Of a stretch of 5,083 nt of DNA, positions 1-4,923 are shown piece by piece (positions within the stretch are counted from its first letter, which is position 1; every line of letters begins with the position of its first letter). Location: assembly GCA_041740495.1 (NCBI GenBank), contig JBGSLW010000390.1, positions 1 to 5,083 of the forward strand. Direction: 5' to 3'. This stretch comes from JANMEB01 sp041740495. GTDB taxonomy: Bacteria; Planctomycetota; Planctomycetia; Pirellulales; Pirellulaceae. Position numbers and translations under genes: made by a program. The notes below the pieces were generated by a model, which was not told where the DNA came from, did not search any database, and saw nothing but the letters and a program-made list of their open reading frames with translations.

Positions 1-152
1 GCATCCCGCCCAAGAAGATCCGCAAACCCCCCAAGCCCGCGCCACCGATCACGAAAGAGATGATCGAAGGCAAAGCGCCGATGCGATCCTTCTCCGACCT
101 TGCTCAGTTTTTCAACAAACGCGATTCTGATGCGGACGAAACATCGTCCTAG
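1..152 (+). CDS. C-terminal end of an unidentified protein (partial at 5' edge)
   Basis: The frame starting at base 3 is open to a TAG at 150-152 and gives the last 49 residues of a protein that begins outside the window. The piece opens with a Lys/Pro-rich stretch (IPPKKIRKPPKPAPPITKEM), continues with a short amphipathic segment containing RSFSDLAQFFNKR, and ends in an acidic, Ser-rich tail (DSDADETSS). Codons favour G/C in third position, and the other two forward frames hit stops, which supports real coding. No domain is recognisable in so short a tail; a flexible charged C-terminus is all that can be said. The next gene begins 19 nt downstream on the same strand, and its likely ribosome binding site overlaps this stop codon, so the two are probably in one operon. 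Confidence 0.6.
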   Translation, partial: IPPKKIRKPPKPAPPITKEMIEGKAPMRSFSDLAQFFNKRDSDADETSS

Positions 153-158
153 AGGAAT
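151..158 (+). promoter_or_regulatory. Ribosome binding site deciding the start at 172
   Basis: AGAGGAAT overlaps the TAG stop of the upstream gene and lies 13 nt before the ATG at 172. The spacing is somewhat long, but it is the only purine-rich site near a start, and it favours the ATG at 172 over the in-frame ATG at 100, which would overlap the upstream gene by 53 nt. Confidence 0.4.
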
Positions 159-171
159 CGCCCCTTCCCCC

Positions 172-642
172 ATGGAATTTGAGGATCAACTCAAAGCAGC
201 GATCGAGCGCGGCCGACAGCGGCGGGCGCACGACCGTGAGGCCGCGCAACAACGACGGATGACCGAGTCCGAACTGCGGACGCGGCACAACGAACTTCGA
301 TTGCACCTCTCCGAACATATCGAGCGTTCGATTCGGAAGTTGATCGAGCATTTTCCGGGGTTCGAGTTCGAAGTGCTGTACGGGGAACGCGGTTGGGGTG
401 CGGCAATCTACCGCGACGATCAACTCAGCCCGGGACGCCGCGCATACAGCCGTTTGGATATTTTCGTCCGCCCCCTTTCCTCGCTGCAACTGGTCGACCT
501 GTTCGCCAAAGGGACCGTGCGCAACCGGGAACTCTTCTCGCGCAACGGTTACCAGGAAATCGAATCTGCCGACGTCGAGCAACTGGAGCAGTGGATCGAT
601 ACGTGGGTTCTGGAATACGCCGAATTGTTCGCGGCACAATAA
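172..642 (+). CDS. Conserved-looking hypothetical protein, 156 aa
   Basis: Function unknown. With the start at ATG 172 the protein is 156 residues; an upstream in-frame ATG at 100 would add 24 residues but overlap the preceding gene. Residues 1-60 are strongly charged and helical (many Arg, Glu, Gln), likely a coiled coil. Residues 61-156 look like a small alpha/beta domain: strand FEFEVLY (64-70), GERGWGAAIYRDD (71-83), SRLDIFVRP (93-101), then LVDLFAKGTVRNRELFSRNGY (107-127) and an acidic helix to the end. There is no signal peptide or membrane segment, so it is probably cytoplasmic. The KGTVRNRELFSRNGY block resembles sequences I associate with uncharacterised planctomycete proteins, but I cannot name a family. 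It lies 5 nt upstream of the DUF1571 gene, so the two products are probably made together. Confidence 0.8.
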   Translation: MEFEDQLKAAIERGRQRRAHDREAAQQRRMTESELRTRHNELRLHLSEHIERSIRKLIEHFPGFEFEVLYGERGWGAAIYRDDQLSPGRRAYSRLDIFVRPLSSLQLVDLFAKGTVRNRELFSRNGYQEIESADVEQLEQWIDTWVLEYAELFAAQ

Positions 643-647
643 CCGTC

Positions 648-1634
648 ATGTCGCCAGACTCGCCGCCATCGCCTCCCCCCGAGCCGAACTCGTCGAAATC
701 GACGTTCGCTCCCCGCCGCTGCGCCCCGCGCCTCGTTTGCCTGGCGGTCGGGATCGCGTTGGTGTGGTGGGCCGGACGCGGACTCGACCGGTGGTTGCGA
801 CCGCAACTCGGGGGAACGGGCTTGCAGATCGGCGGCGACGCGCCGGGCGGCGGACGAACCAGCGACTCGCTCACCGCCCGGCTCGATCGTCCATCGACCC
901 AGGGAGAACATCCCCTGGGCCCCGCCATCGACGTCGCCAAGAGCGCGCTGGACTACTTTCGTGAGAACGTGCAGGACTACACCGCCGTGTTCATCAAGCA
1001 AGAACGCGTCGGCGATACGCTGGCCGAGGAACAACAGGCTTTTCTCAAGATCCGACAATCCGGCCGCCGCGGTGACCCACCGATTCCGTTCAGTGTGTAC
1101 ATGCGATTTCAAGTCCCCGAATCCGTCGCGGGGAGGGAGGTGATCTATGTCGCCGGCCGCAACGACGGACGACTGACCGCCCACGAAGGGGGGCTCCTGG
1201 GGTTGGCCACCGTGCATCTCGCTCCCACCAGCATGTTGGCGATGCGCGGCAATCGATTCCCGATTACGGAAATCGGAATCGAAACGATGATCCGCCGAAT
1301 GATCGAAAAGGGAGAACGGGATACGCGGATGAAGGACTGCGTGGTCACCGTCAATCGCCAGCTGACCGTCAACGGGCACCCGGCGACCCAGATCGAGATC
1401 AAGCACCCCCAGCAACACCCGCATCTCGATTTTCACATCGCCCGGATTTTGCTCGACGACGCGCTCAACGTACCGGTTGCTTATGAGAGCTACGATTGGC
1501 CCGAGGCCGCGGGGACGGAGCCGGAACTGATCGAACGCTATCAGTACGCGGAACTGCAACTCAATGTCGGACTGACGGAAGCAGACTTCGACCCCGCCAA
1601 CCCCGAGTACCACTTCCCGTGGACGGGGCGTTAA
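648..1634 (+). CDS. Membrane-anchored DUF1571-family protein, 328 aa
   Basis: The start is taken as ATG 648, 5 nt after the previous stop. The frame stays open upstream to 393, but that part overlaps the previous gene and is low-complexity. No Shine-Dalgarno sequence is visible, so translation may depend on coupling. Residues 1-25 are Pro/Ser-rich and basic; residues 28-42 (LVCLAVGIALVWWAG) form one membrane segment preceded by Arg, suggesting an N-in anchor with the rest in the periplasm. A Gly-rich linker follows. Residues 95-325 match DUF1571 as I know it: DYFRENVQDYTAVFIKQERV near 102-121, RFPITEIGIETMI at 203-215, and a C-terminal block with LQLNVGLTEADFDPANPEY (303-321). DUF1571 has no established function. 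The predicted beta-rich body could resemble lipoprotein-carrier-type folds, but that is speculation. Family call fairly sure, role unknown. Confidence 0.87.
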   Translation: MSPDSPPSPPPEPNSSKSTFAPRRCAPRLVCLAVGIALVWWAGRGLDRWLRPQLGGTGLQIGGDAPGGGRTSDSLTARLDRPSTQGEHPLGPAIDVAKSALDYFRENVQDYTAVFIKQERVGDTLAEEQQAFLKIRQSGRRGDPPIPFSVYMRFQVPESVAGREVIYVAGRNDGRLTAHEGGLLGLATVHLAPTSMLAMRGNRFPITEIGIETMIRRMIEKGERDTRMKDCVVTVNRQLTVNGHPATQIEIKHPQQHPHLDFHIARILLDDALNVPVAYESYDWPEAAGTEPELIERYQYAELQLNVGLTEADFDPANPEYHFPWTGR

Positions 1635-1677
1635 CGACGGGGGGCCGGAAGCCCTCCCCGGGCAGGTTGGAACAGGA

Positions 1678-1722
1678 GGAAACGGAGTCAACGGAGATTG
1701 CTCTGTTACCTCTGTTGTTTCC
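1678..1722 (+). repeat. Imperfect hairpin downstream of the DUF1571 gene
   Basis: Left arm 1684-1696 (GGAGTCAACGGAG) pairs with 1701-1713 (CTCTGTTACCTCT) around a 4-nt ATTG loop. Eleven of 13 positions pair in RNA, two of them G-U. The arms are extended by GGAAAC at 1678-1683 and GTTTCC at 1717-1722. It starts 44 nt after the DUF1571 stop and has no U-run after it, so it could be a rho-independent-like RNA end, an RNA-stabilising structure, or one unit of a dispersed intergenic repeat. The alternating GGA/AAC purine-rich arm looks like repeat DNA. Confidence 0.55.
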
Positions 1723-1732
1723 GGTGGTAAGT

Positions 1733-1752
1733 GTTCACGGGGTGGACTACGT
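1733..1752 (+). repeat. 20-nt repeat, copy 1 (inverted relative to 3877-3896)
   Basis: GTTCACGGGGTGGACTACGT is present here and, as the exact reverse complement, at 3877-3896. A 20-nt perfect match between two intergenic sites 2.1 kb apart is not expected by chance. Both copies lie 3' of a gene and in that gene's sense direction: this one about 100 nt after the DUF1571 stop, the other 54 nt after the PEP-CTERM stop. It sits 10 nt after the 1678-1722 hairpin and may be part of the same composite element. Confidence 0.75.
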
Positions 1753-1767
1753 TGGGCTCACGTTCTA

Positions 1768-1843
1768 GTGGGTCAGACCCGTTTTTCGGAGAATGTTATC
1801 GCATTGCGCTTGCCAAATCAGCAGAAAAACGCGTCAGACCCCG
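1768..1843. repeat. 76-bp REP/MITE-like element with inverted ends
   Basis: The left end 1768-1789 and the reverse complement of the right end 1822-1843 match at 17 of 22 positions. Each contains the palindrome-like core GGGTCAGACCC (left) or CGTCAGACCCC (right) next to a T5 run (left, GTTTTTC) or A5 run (right, GAAAAAC). The 32-nt interior has no ORF. Short non-coding units with a GGTCAGACC core and inverted termini resemble elements mobilised by REP-associated or other transposases, but no transposase lies in the window, so it would have to be mobilised in trans. It lies 52 nt upstream of the next start codon and might affect transcription there. Confidence 0.6.
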
Positions 1844-1885
1844 GGCTTGTGAACGGTGACTTGATCGGCGACGAACTAAATCCGC

Positions 1886-1888
1886 AGG
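1886..1888 (+). promoter_or_regulatory. Weak ribosome binding site for the gene at 1896
   Basis: AGG, 7 nt before ATG 1896. Another ATG at 1891 is in a different frame, so this spacing and the open frame together decide the start. Confidence 0.4.
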
Positions 1889-1895
1889 TGATGTC

Positions 1896-2726
1896 ATGCA
1901 ACGGCAGACGCTAAGAACTTGGGTTTCGTTCGTCAATCGTGCGCCGAAGATCGGTCTGGCGATCCTCTGGTCGATGCTGGGTTGCGGTTTCTTGCTGTTC
2001 GCGTTCCCGGCACGTTCCAACCTGCCGTATCTGCTCGATGGGAAGCTTGTGCAGGCAACAGTCGTGACCGCCCCAGTCATTGACAATCTCGGCGGCAAGT
2101 TCGGTCCAAAATATGTGGTCCGATTTGAATACTCGGACGCCGCTGGGAACATTCATACAGGCACGGGGCGCGTTCGATCGGCAGGCAAACTCAAGCCCGG
2201 TGACCTGATCGCCGTTCGCTACGTCCGCAGCGACCCATCGCGGTCTCGATTGGAAACCAACGTGTGGGACGGCATGCCGTCGCTGCTCTTCGCCCTCCTA
2301 GGCCTTGTGATCGTGGTTGCGTCGATGATGTACGGAATCGGGGGCATGACGCGCAAGGCAACACCCAACAGGAAGTCCAACCCGCTTGGGCCATTGAACG
2401 ATGGGGCAAGGTGCAAGGTTATTGGCGGCACCCACAAAGGAAAGAACGGCATCGTACGGGATATTCACACGAGCAAGACGGGCCAGGTGACTATCACGGT
2501 GGTCCAGTCGAAAGGAGAACGGTTCAAAACCTTGGTTGACCGCGGCGCGGTTCATCGTATCATTCGGCCTGGCGGGATCCGGAAGCTGCCCTCATGGGAC
2601 GGAGGCGACTGGTTGTGGTGGCGACTGTGGCTGCGACTCATGAGCGTTTGTTCGCGCGGATGCCCAGCGCCGGCGGTCCCTCGAAACCGAGGTGCGCCAT
2701 CGGGGGGTTGCTCCCGTGGAACGTAG
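1896..2726 (+). CDS. DUF3592-like membrane protein with C-terminal KOW domain, 276 aa as read; C-terminus probably frameshifted
   Basis: Two membrane segments, about residues 19-37 (IGLAILWSMLGCGFLLFAF) and 128-147 (PSLLFALLGLVIVVASMMYG), enclose a beta-rich domain (about 50-122) typical of DUF3592: VQATVVTAPV, KYVVRFEYSDAAGNIHTGTGRV, and KPGDLIAVRYVRSDPSRSRLE. That domain is predicted extracytoplasmic and the tail cytoplasmic. After a basic linker, residues 168-222 carry a clear KOW motif (GARCKVIGGTHKGKNGIV), as found in transcription and ribosomal proteins, where it binds RNA or protein. The function of the combination is unknown. From residue 239 the frame reads an odd Trp/Arg-rich then Cys/Pro-rich tail (WLWWRLWLRLMS...). 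A Gly/Cys/Asp tail (GCGGDCGCDS, stop at 2641-2643) is encoded in the alternative frame directly after SWDGGD (residues 233-238), so a small deletion near 2610 is likely. The ancestral protein would be about 249 residues. Confidence 0.82.
   Translation: MQRQTLRTWVSFVNRAPKIGLAILWSMLGCGFLLFAFPARSNLPYLLDGKLVQATVVTAPVIDNLGGKFGPKYVVRFEYSDAAGNIHTGTGRVRSAGKLKPGDLIAVRYVRSDPSRSRLETNVWDGMPSLLFALLGLVIVVASMMYGIGGMTRKATPNRKSNPLGPLNDGARCKVIGGTHKGKNGIVRDIHTSKTGQVTITVVQSKGERFKTLVDRGAVHRIIRPGGIRKLPSWDGGDWLWWRLWLRLMSVCSRGCPAPAVPRNRGAPSGGCSRGT
2604..2643 (+). other. Probable frameshift site in the Gly/Cys-rich tail of the DUF3592-KOW gene
   Basis: Two adjacent copies of a short unit are visible: GGCGACTGGTTGT (13 nt, 2604-2616) and GGCGACTGTGGCTGC (15 nt, 2620-2634). 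The second encodes GDCGC; the first lacks two bases and shifts the frame. Restoring two bases after 2610 gives SWDGGDCGCGGDCGCDS followed by TGA at 2641-2643. Gly/Cys/Asp-rich C-termini of this style are common in bacterial membrane proteins. Slippage in the repeat or a sequencing error would both explain it. Confidence 0.6.
2672..2698 (+). terminator. Hairpin between the frame-restored end of the KOW gene and the MOSC gene
   Basis: CCTCG (2679-2683) pairs with CGAGG (2688-2692) around an AAAC loop, and GGCG (2672-2675) with CGCC (2695-2698) outside a small internal loop. It is nine base pairs in all and has no U-run after it. It falls inside the frame as annotated but would be intergenic if the KOW gene ends at 2643, which fits that reading. 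A weak terminator or RNA-stabilising hairpin is possible. Confidence 0.35.
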
Positions 2727-2738
2727 ATTGACTACCAG

Positions 2739-3476
2739 ATGATTCAAATCGGGCGTGTCTGCGAGCTGGTGCGGTATCCCGTCAAGTCGATGGCGGGTTG
2801 TGTGACGGAATCGGCGTTTCTCGGGTGGCACGGTTTTGCGGGTGATCGGCGGTTCGCCTTCCGGCGTTTAGGAGATGAAAGCGATTTCCCTTGGGTTAGC
2901 GCGAGCCGCCTCGCGGAACTCCTTCTGTACCGCCCGTTCGGTCTTGACGACAGTACAGGCGAACCCTTGCCGACTCATGTCTGCACACCGGCCCGGAGGC
3001 AATTGGAGCTTCGCAGCCCAGAACTCCAGAACGAGATCGCCGAGCGACTCGGGAGCGGCGTCGAACTGATGAACCTTCGGCACGGCATCTTCGACGACGC
3101 CTCGGTGTCCGTGATTAGCAGGGCGACGATTGCTGGTATCGGTCGCGACGTGGGAGTGGAACTCGATCGCCGGCGATTTCGAGCCAACATTTTTCTTGAA
3201 ACTCAGGACCTTGGGATATTTCACGAGGATGGGTGGGTCGGCGGAACACTGGTATTCGGCACCCGCGAGCCAAGGCCGGCCGTGAGCGTCACGGCGCGGG
3301 ATGTTCGCTGTATGATGATCAACCTGGATCCAGACACGGCGACACAAGATGCGCGGGTCATGAAGGCAGTCGTGCGGCTGAACGGGAACAACGCGGGCGT
3401 CTATGGAACGGTGGTGCAAACAGGCACCGTCTGTGTTGGCGACCCAGTGCACTTTGTATTGACTGCGCGGCGCTGA
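2739..3476 (+). CDS. MOSC-domain protein (MOSC N-terminal barrel plus MOSC), 245 aa
   Basis: MOSC proteins are thought to bind the molybdenum cofactor or carry sulfur in reduction and detoxification reactions; the substrate here cannot be told. The start at ATG 2739 gives the canonical N-terminal strand IGRVCELVRYPVKSM (residues 4-18), so it is kept although no good ribosome binding site is seen. Residues 1-95 are the MOSC N-terminal barrel (YPVKS 13-17, GDRRFAFRR 35-43). Residues ~115-240 are the MOSC core: RRFRANIFLE (145-154), EDGWVGGTLVFG (163-174), DVRCMMINLDPDT (188-200) with Cys191 at the usual conserved cysteine position, and YGTVVQTGTVCVGDPV (222-237). There is no signal peptide, no ferredoxin domain and no membrane anchor, so it is a stand-alone cytoplasmic form of roughly normal length. 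It follows the DUF3592-KOW gene on the same strand; no molybdopterin genes are nearby. Confidence 0.93.
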   Translation: MIQIGRVCELVRYPVKSMAGCVTESAFLGWHGFAGDRRFAFRRLGDESDFPWVSASRLAELLLYRPFGLDDSTGEPLPTHVCTPARRQLELRSPELQNEIAERLGSGVELMNLRHGIFDDASVSVISRATIAGIGRDVGVELDRRRFRANIFLETQDLGIFHEDGWVGGTLVFGTREPRPAVSVTARDVRCMMINLDPDTATQDARVMKAVVRLNGNNAGVYGTVVQTGTVCVGDPVHFVLTARR

Positions 3477-3489
3477 GGTGCACCAAGAC

Positions 3490-3580
3490 GCCGAATAGCA
3501 CGGTGAACCCGAGCGGCGGATGCGGCCGAGTTTGAAATCAAAGGATCTTGGCCGCGGCGGGGTTACGTTGGTCGTTCGGC
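3490..3580. repeat. Long palindromic intergenic element (~91 bp)
   Basis: Three nested paired blocks occur in order: GCCGAA (3490-3495) with TTCGGC (3575-3580), AACCC (3506-3510) with GGGTT (3560-3564), and GCGGCCGAG (3522-3530) with CTTGGCCGC (3547-3555, one G-U). The apex also contains TTTGA-AA-TCAAA (3531-3542). A structure this long directly after a gene (14 nt past the MOSC stop) suggests a dispersed palindromic repeat or a bidirectional transcription end between convergent genes. Its sequence resembles repeats I associate with planctomycete genomes, which I cannot verify here. Confidence 0.6.
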
Positions 3581-3694
3581 ATTGAAAGAACATGCGATGC
3601 GTCTCGGGCGAGTGACCGACGTACACAAGCATTTTGTGGAGTTTGCCCAGGCACTAAATCTGTTCCACCGTCGTGCCGTCTCGTACAGGACCCC

Positions 3695-3720
3695 ATAAAA
3701 TCACGCCCATGACGGGCGTG
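3695..3720 (-). terminator. Possible terminator for minus-strand transcription
   Basis: A perfect 7-bp stem, CACGCCC (3702-3708) with GGGCGTG (3714-3720), has a 5-nt loop. Read on the minus strand it is followed by ATTTTATG, a short U-rich stretch, so it would work for transcripts from the PEP-CTERM gene. That gene ends 230 nt away, which is far; the U-run is broken, so confidence is low. Confidence 0.35.
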
Positions 3721-3876
3721 CACAAACGGAAGCACCGACGTGGCGATTGGTGCGCGTTTTGACAGTAGATTCTCGATCATCGCCACTGGGTGAATGGCGG
3801 CTCACGCACGAACACCTAGGCTGAGTTTGAACCGATTTGGAACGTCGATCCATTGCAGCGCTCTCGACGGGAACAC

Positions 3877-3896
3877 ACGTAGTCCACCCCGTGAAC
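3877..3896 (-). repeat. 20-nt repeat, copy 2 (inverted relative to 1733-1752)
   Basis: On the minus strand this reads GTTCACGGGGTGGACTACGT, identical to 1733-1752 on the plus strand. It lies 54 nt downstream of the PEP-CTERM stop in that gene's sense direction. Similarity fades quickly on both sides, so only a short core is conserved. Confidence 0.75.
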
Positions 3897-3950
3897 TCGT
3901 ACTGCTGGACCGGACGAGAACGCAGCGGCCAGAAGAAGAAATCGTGCCGC

Positions 3951-4691
3951 CTACGAACGACTCGAACGACGCCGGCGAGCCCAGGCGAGGGCGATTGCCG
4001 CCCAAGGGCAGAGGCAGGCGCTCCCCGGTTCGGGAATCGCCAGAGCTTGGATCGTAATATTCGAAATGCCGTGACGTTGATTCTGGCCCAACTGGTCCAA
4101 CGGACCAGGGCCGTAGGCATAGCGAATCGTGGACGCGATCCCCGTCATGGCGACGTTCACATTGGCTGCGGTACTGGCGTTGGCGATATTGGGACCGAGC
4201 ACTGCAGTGATTTGATTGCCGGCAATCTGGTATCGGGTTGGAACCACCGGCGTGTAACTGATTCCCGGGCCGGGATCGAGGAACGTGATTTGGTCTTGCC
4301 AACTGGCGAAGGGCGGGTTGGTGGACGCCGCGGCGTCGATATCCAACAAGTCGAACGTCGGGTTGACCATCACATAACCGGGAATCGATATTTCCACGGT
4401 CATGAGGGTGGACGCCGTTCGCGTCGCGGGCAGGTTCAAATTGAGCGGATTCGCGAAATCGCCCAGCGGCCCCAGCAGCGATATCTGTTGCGGACTGCCA
4501 ACCGACGTGATGGTCGCCAGAAACGGGACCGCCATGTCGCCGGTTGTCATCCCGGTGATGGTGGCGCTTTGCGCATCGGTCACGTTGATCGAAACCGAGG
4601 CATCCGACCAATTGATCACGATATCCGCGCGGCAGGGCGCCGCCAGCAACAGGGGTAGCGCCACGAGAAACGGCCGTACCTTGGCAAGCAT
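3951..4691 (-). CDS. Secreted PEP-CTERM sorting-domain protein, 246 aa
   Basis: An exported protein expected to be processed at its C-terminus by an exosortase-type system; its own role is unknown. The chosen start is ATG at 4691, because AAGGA at 4699-4703 is 7 nt before it; in-frame ATGs at 4697 and 4754 are less well placed. Residues 1-22 form a signal peptide (Lys/Arg near the start, FLVALPLLLAA core, likely cut after CRA before DIV). Residues 23-215 are Ser/Thr/Ala/Asn-rich and beta-predicted, with many short strands and no catalytic motif. Residues 219-246 are the anchor: IPEPG, a short hydrophobic stretch (ACLCPWAAIALAWA), then RRRR. The hydrophobic part is short and holds two cysteines and a proline, slightly unusual for this signal. 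No exosortase gene lies in the window. The upstream neighbour on the same strand is a beta-propeller gene 232 nt away, so separate transcription is likely. Confidence 0.88.
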   Translation of the reverse strand: MLAKVRPFLVALPLLLAAPCRADIVINWSDASVSINVTDAQSATITGMTTGDMAVPFLATITSVGSPQQISLLGPLGDFANPLNLNLPATRTASTLMTVEISIPGYVMVNPTFDLLDIDAAASTNPPFASWQDQITFLDPGPGISYTPVVPTRYQIAGNQITAVLGPNIANASTAANVNVAMTGIASTIRYAYGPGPLDQLGQNQRHGISNITIQALAIPEPGSACLCPWAAIALAWARRRRSSRS

Positions 4692-4698
4692 CAACATG

Positions 4699-4703
4699 TC
4701 CTT
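4699..4703 (-). promoter_or_regulatory. Ribosome binding site deciding the PEP-CTERM start
   Basis: AAGGA on the minus strand, 7 nt before ATG 4691 and only 1 nt before ATG 4697, which selects the former as start. Confidence 0.65.
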
Positions 4704-4857
4704 GTGCAAATTTGTGGCGGCCGGCAATCGCACCGGGGCGCCCATGGATCGCAAACTCTAGGTCCCGACGAAAAGTTTGCGTGCGTCGCGCCGATTTATT
4801 TCCGAATTTCGGCGGAGGCCCGGCGTGGACACGCGATATAGCGGTTCTGCCGAAGGT

Positions 4858-4891
4858 AGCGGGTCGGCATTCCAGACGCCGGCCCTCCGCT
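4858..4891 (-). terminator. GC-rich hairpin after the beta-propeller gene
   Basis: AGCGG (4858-4862) plus GTCGGC (4863-4868) pairs with GCCGGC (4878-4883) plus CCGCT (4887-4891), leaving a CCT bulge and a 9-nt loop: 11 pairs, one of them G-U. It lies 32 nt downstream of the minus-strand stop at 4924 and upstream of the PEP-CTERM gene. It lacks a U-run, so it could equally be a dispersed repeat. The rest of the 4692-4923 gap shows no gene and no promoter I would defend. Confidence 0.4.
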
Positions 4892-4923
4892 GTTTCTGCG
4901 CGAAGCTGGGAGCGGGAAGGCCG

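Larger units (their letters stand above)
3477..3950. other. 474-nt region without a convincing gene
   Basis: The region separates convergent genes (MOSC on +, PEP-CTERM on -). It contains the palindromic element at 3490-3580, the stem-loop at 3702-3720 and the second 20-nt repeat copy at 3877-3896. A + frame without ATG is open from 3507 to 3698 (see findings). Minus-strand frames here have no recognisable domain or ribosome binding site. Confidence 0.6.

Noticed and set aside
112..639. Long minus-strand frame opposite the 156-aa protein
   Set aside because: It mirrors the plus-strand gene, has no ribosome binding site or domain, and the plus frame fits the operon spacing and codon pattern.
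393..647. Upstream extension of the DUF1571 frame
   Set aside because: It overlaps the preceding gene for 250 nt and encodes Arg/Pro-rich low-complexity sequence; ATG 648 gives a sensible N-terminus with a membrane segment.
549..1691. 380-codon minus-strand open frame
   Set aside because: It is the antisense shadow of the DUF1571 gene in GC-rich DNA, without recognisable motifs.
1771..1786. GGTCAGACCC followed by GTTTTT as an intrinsic terminator
   Set aside because: The palindrome leaves almost no loop, so a stable stem cannot form; it is better explained as the end of the inverted-repeat element.
2868..3632. 254-codon minus-strand open frame
   Set aside because: It lies opposite the MOSC gene, whose family motifs are unambiguous, and crosses the palindromic element.
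3538..3786. 82-codon minus-strand frame in the gap
   Set aside because: There is no ribosome binding site, no domain, and it spans the 3702-3720 stem-loop; coding potential is not evident.
3781..3799. Short CGCCA/TGGCG inverted repeat
   Set aside because: A five-pair stem with a 9-nt loop is expected by chance in GC-rich DNA.
3802..4658. Long frames on both strands over the PEP-CTERM gene
   Set aside because: The PEP-CTERM frame has a signal peptide, anchor and ribosome binding site; the others are charged, motif-free shadows.
4692..4857. Sigma-70-like promoter for the PEP-CTERM gene
   Set aside because: Several AT-rich spots exist (for example near 4785-4812), but no pair of boxes with proper spacing could be defended.
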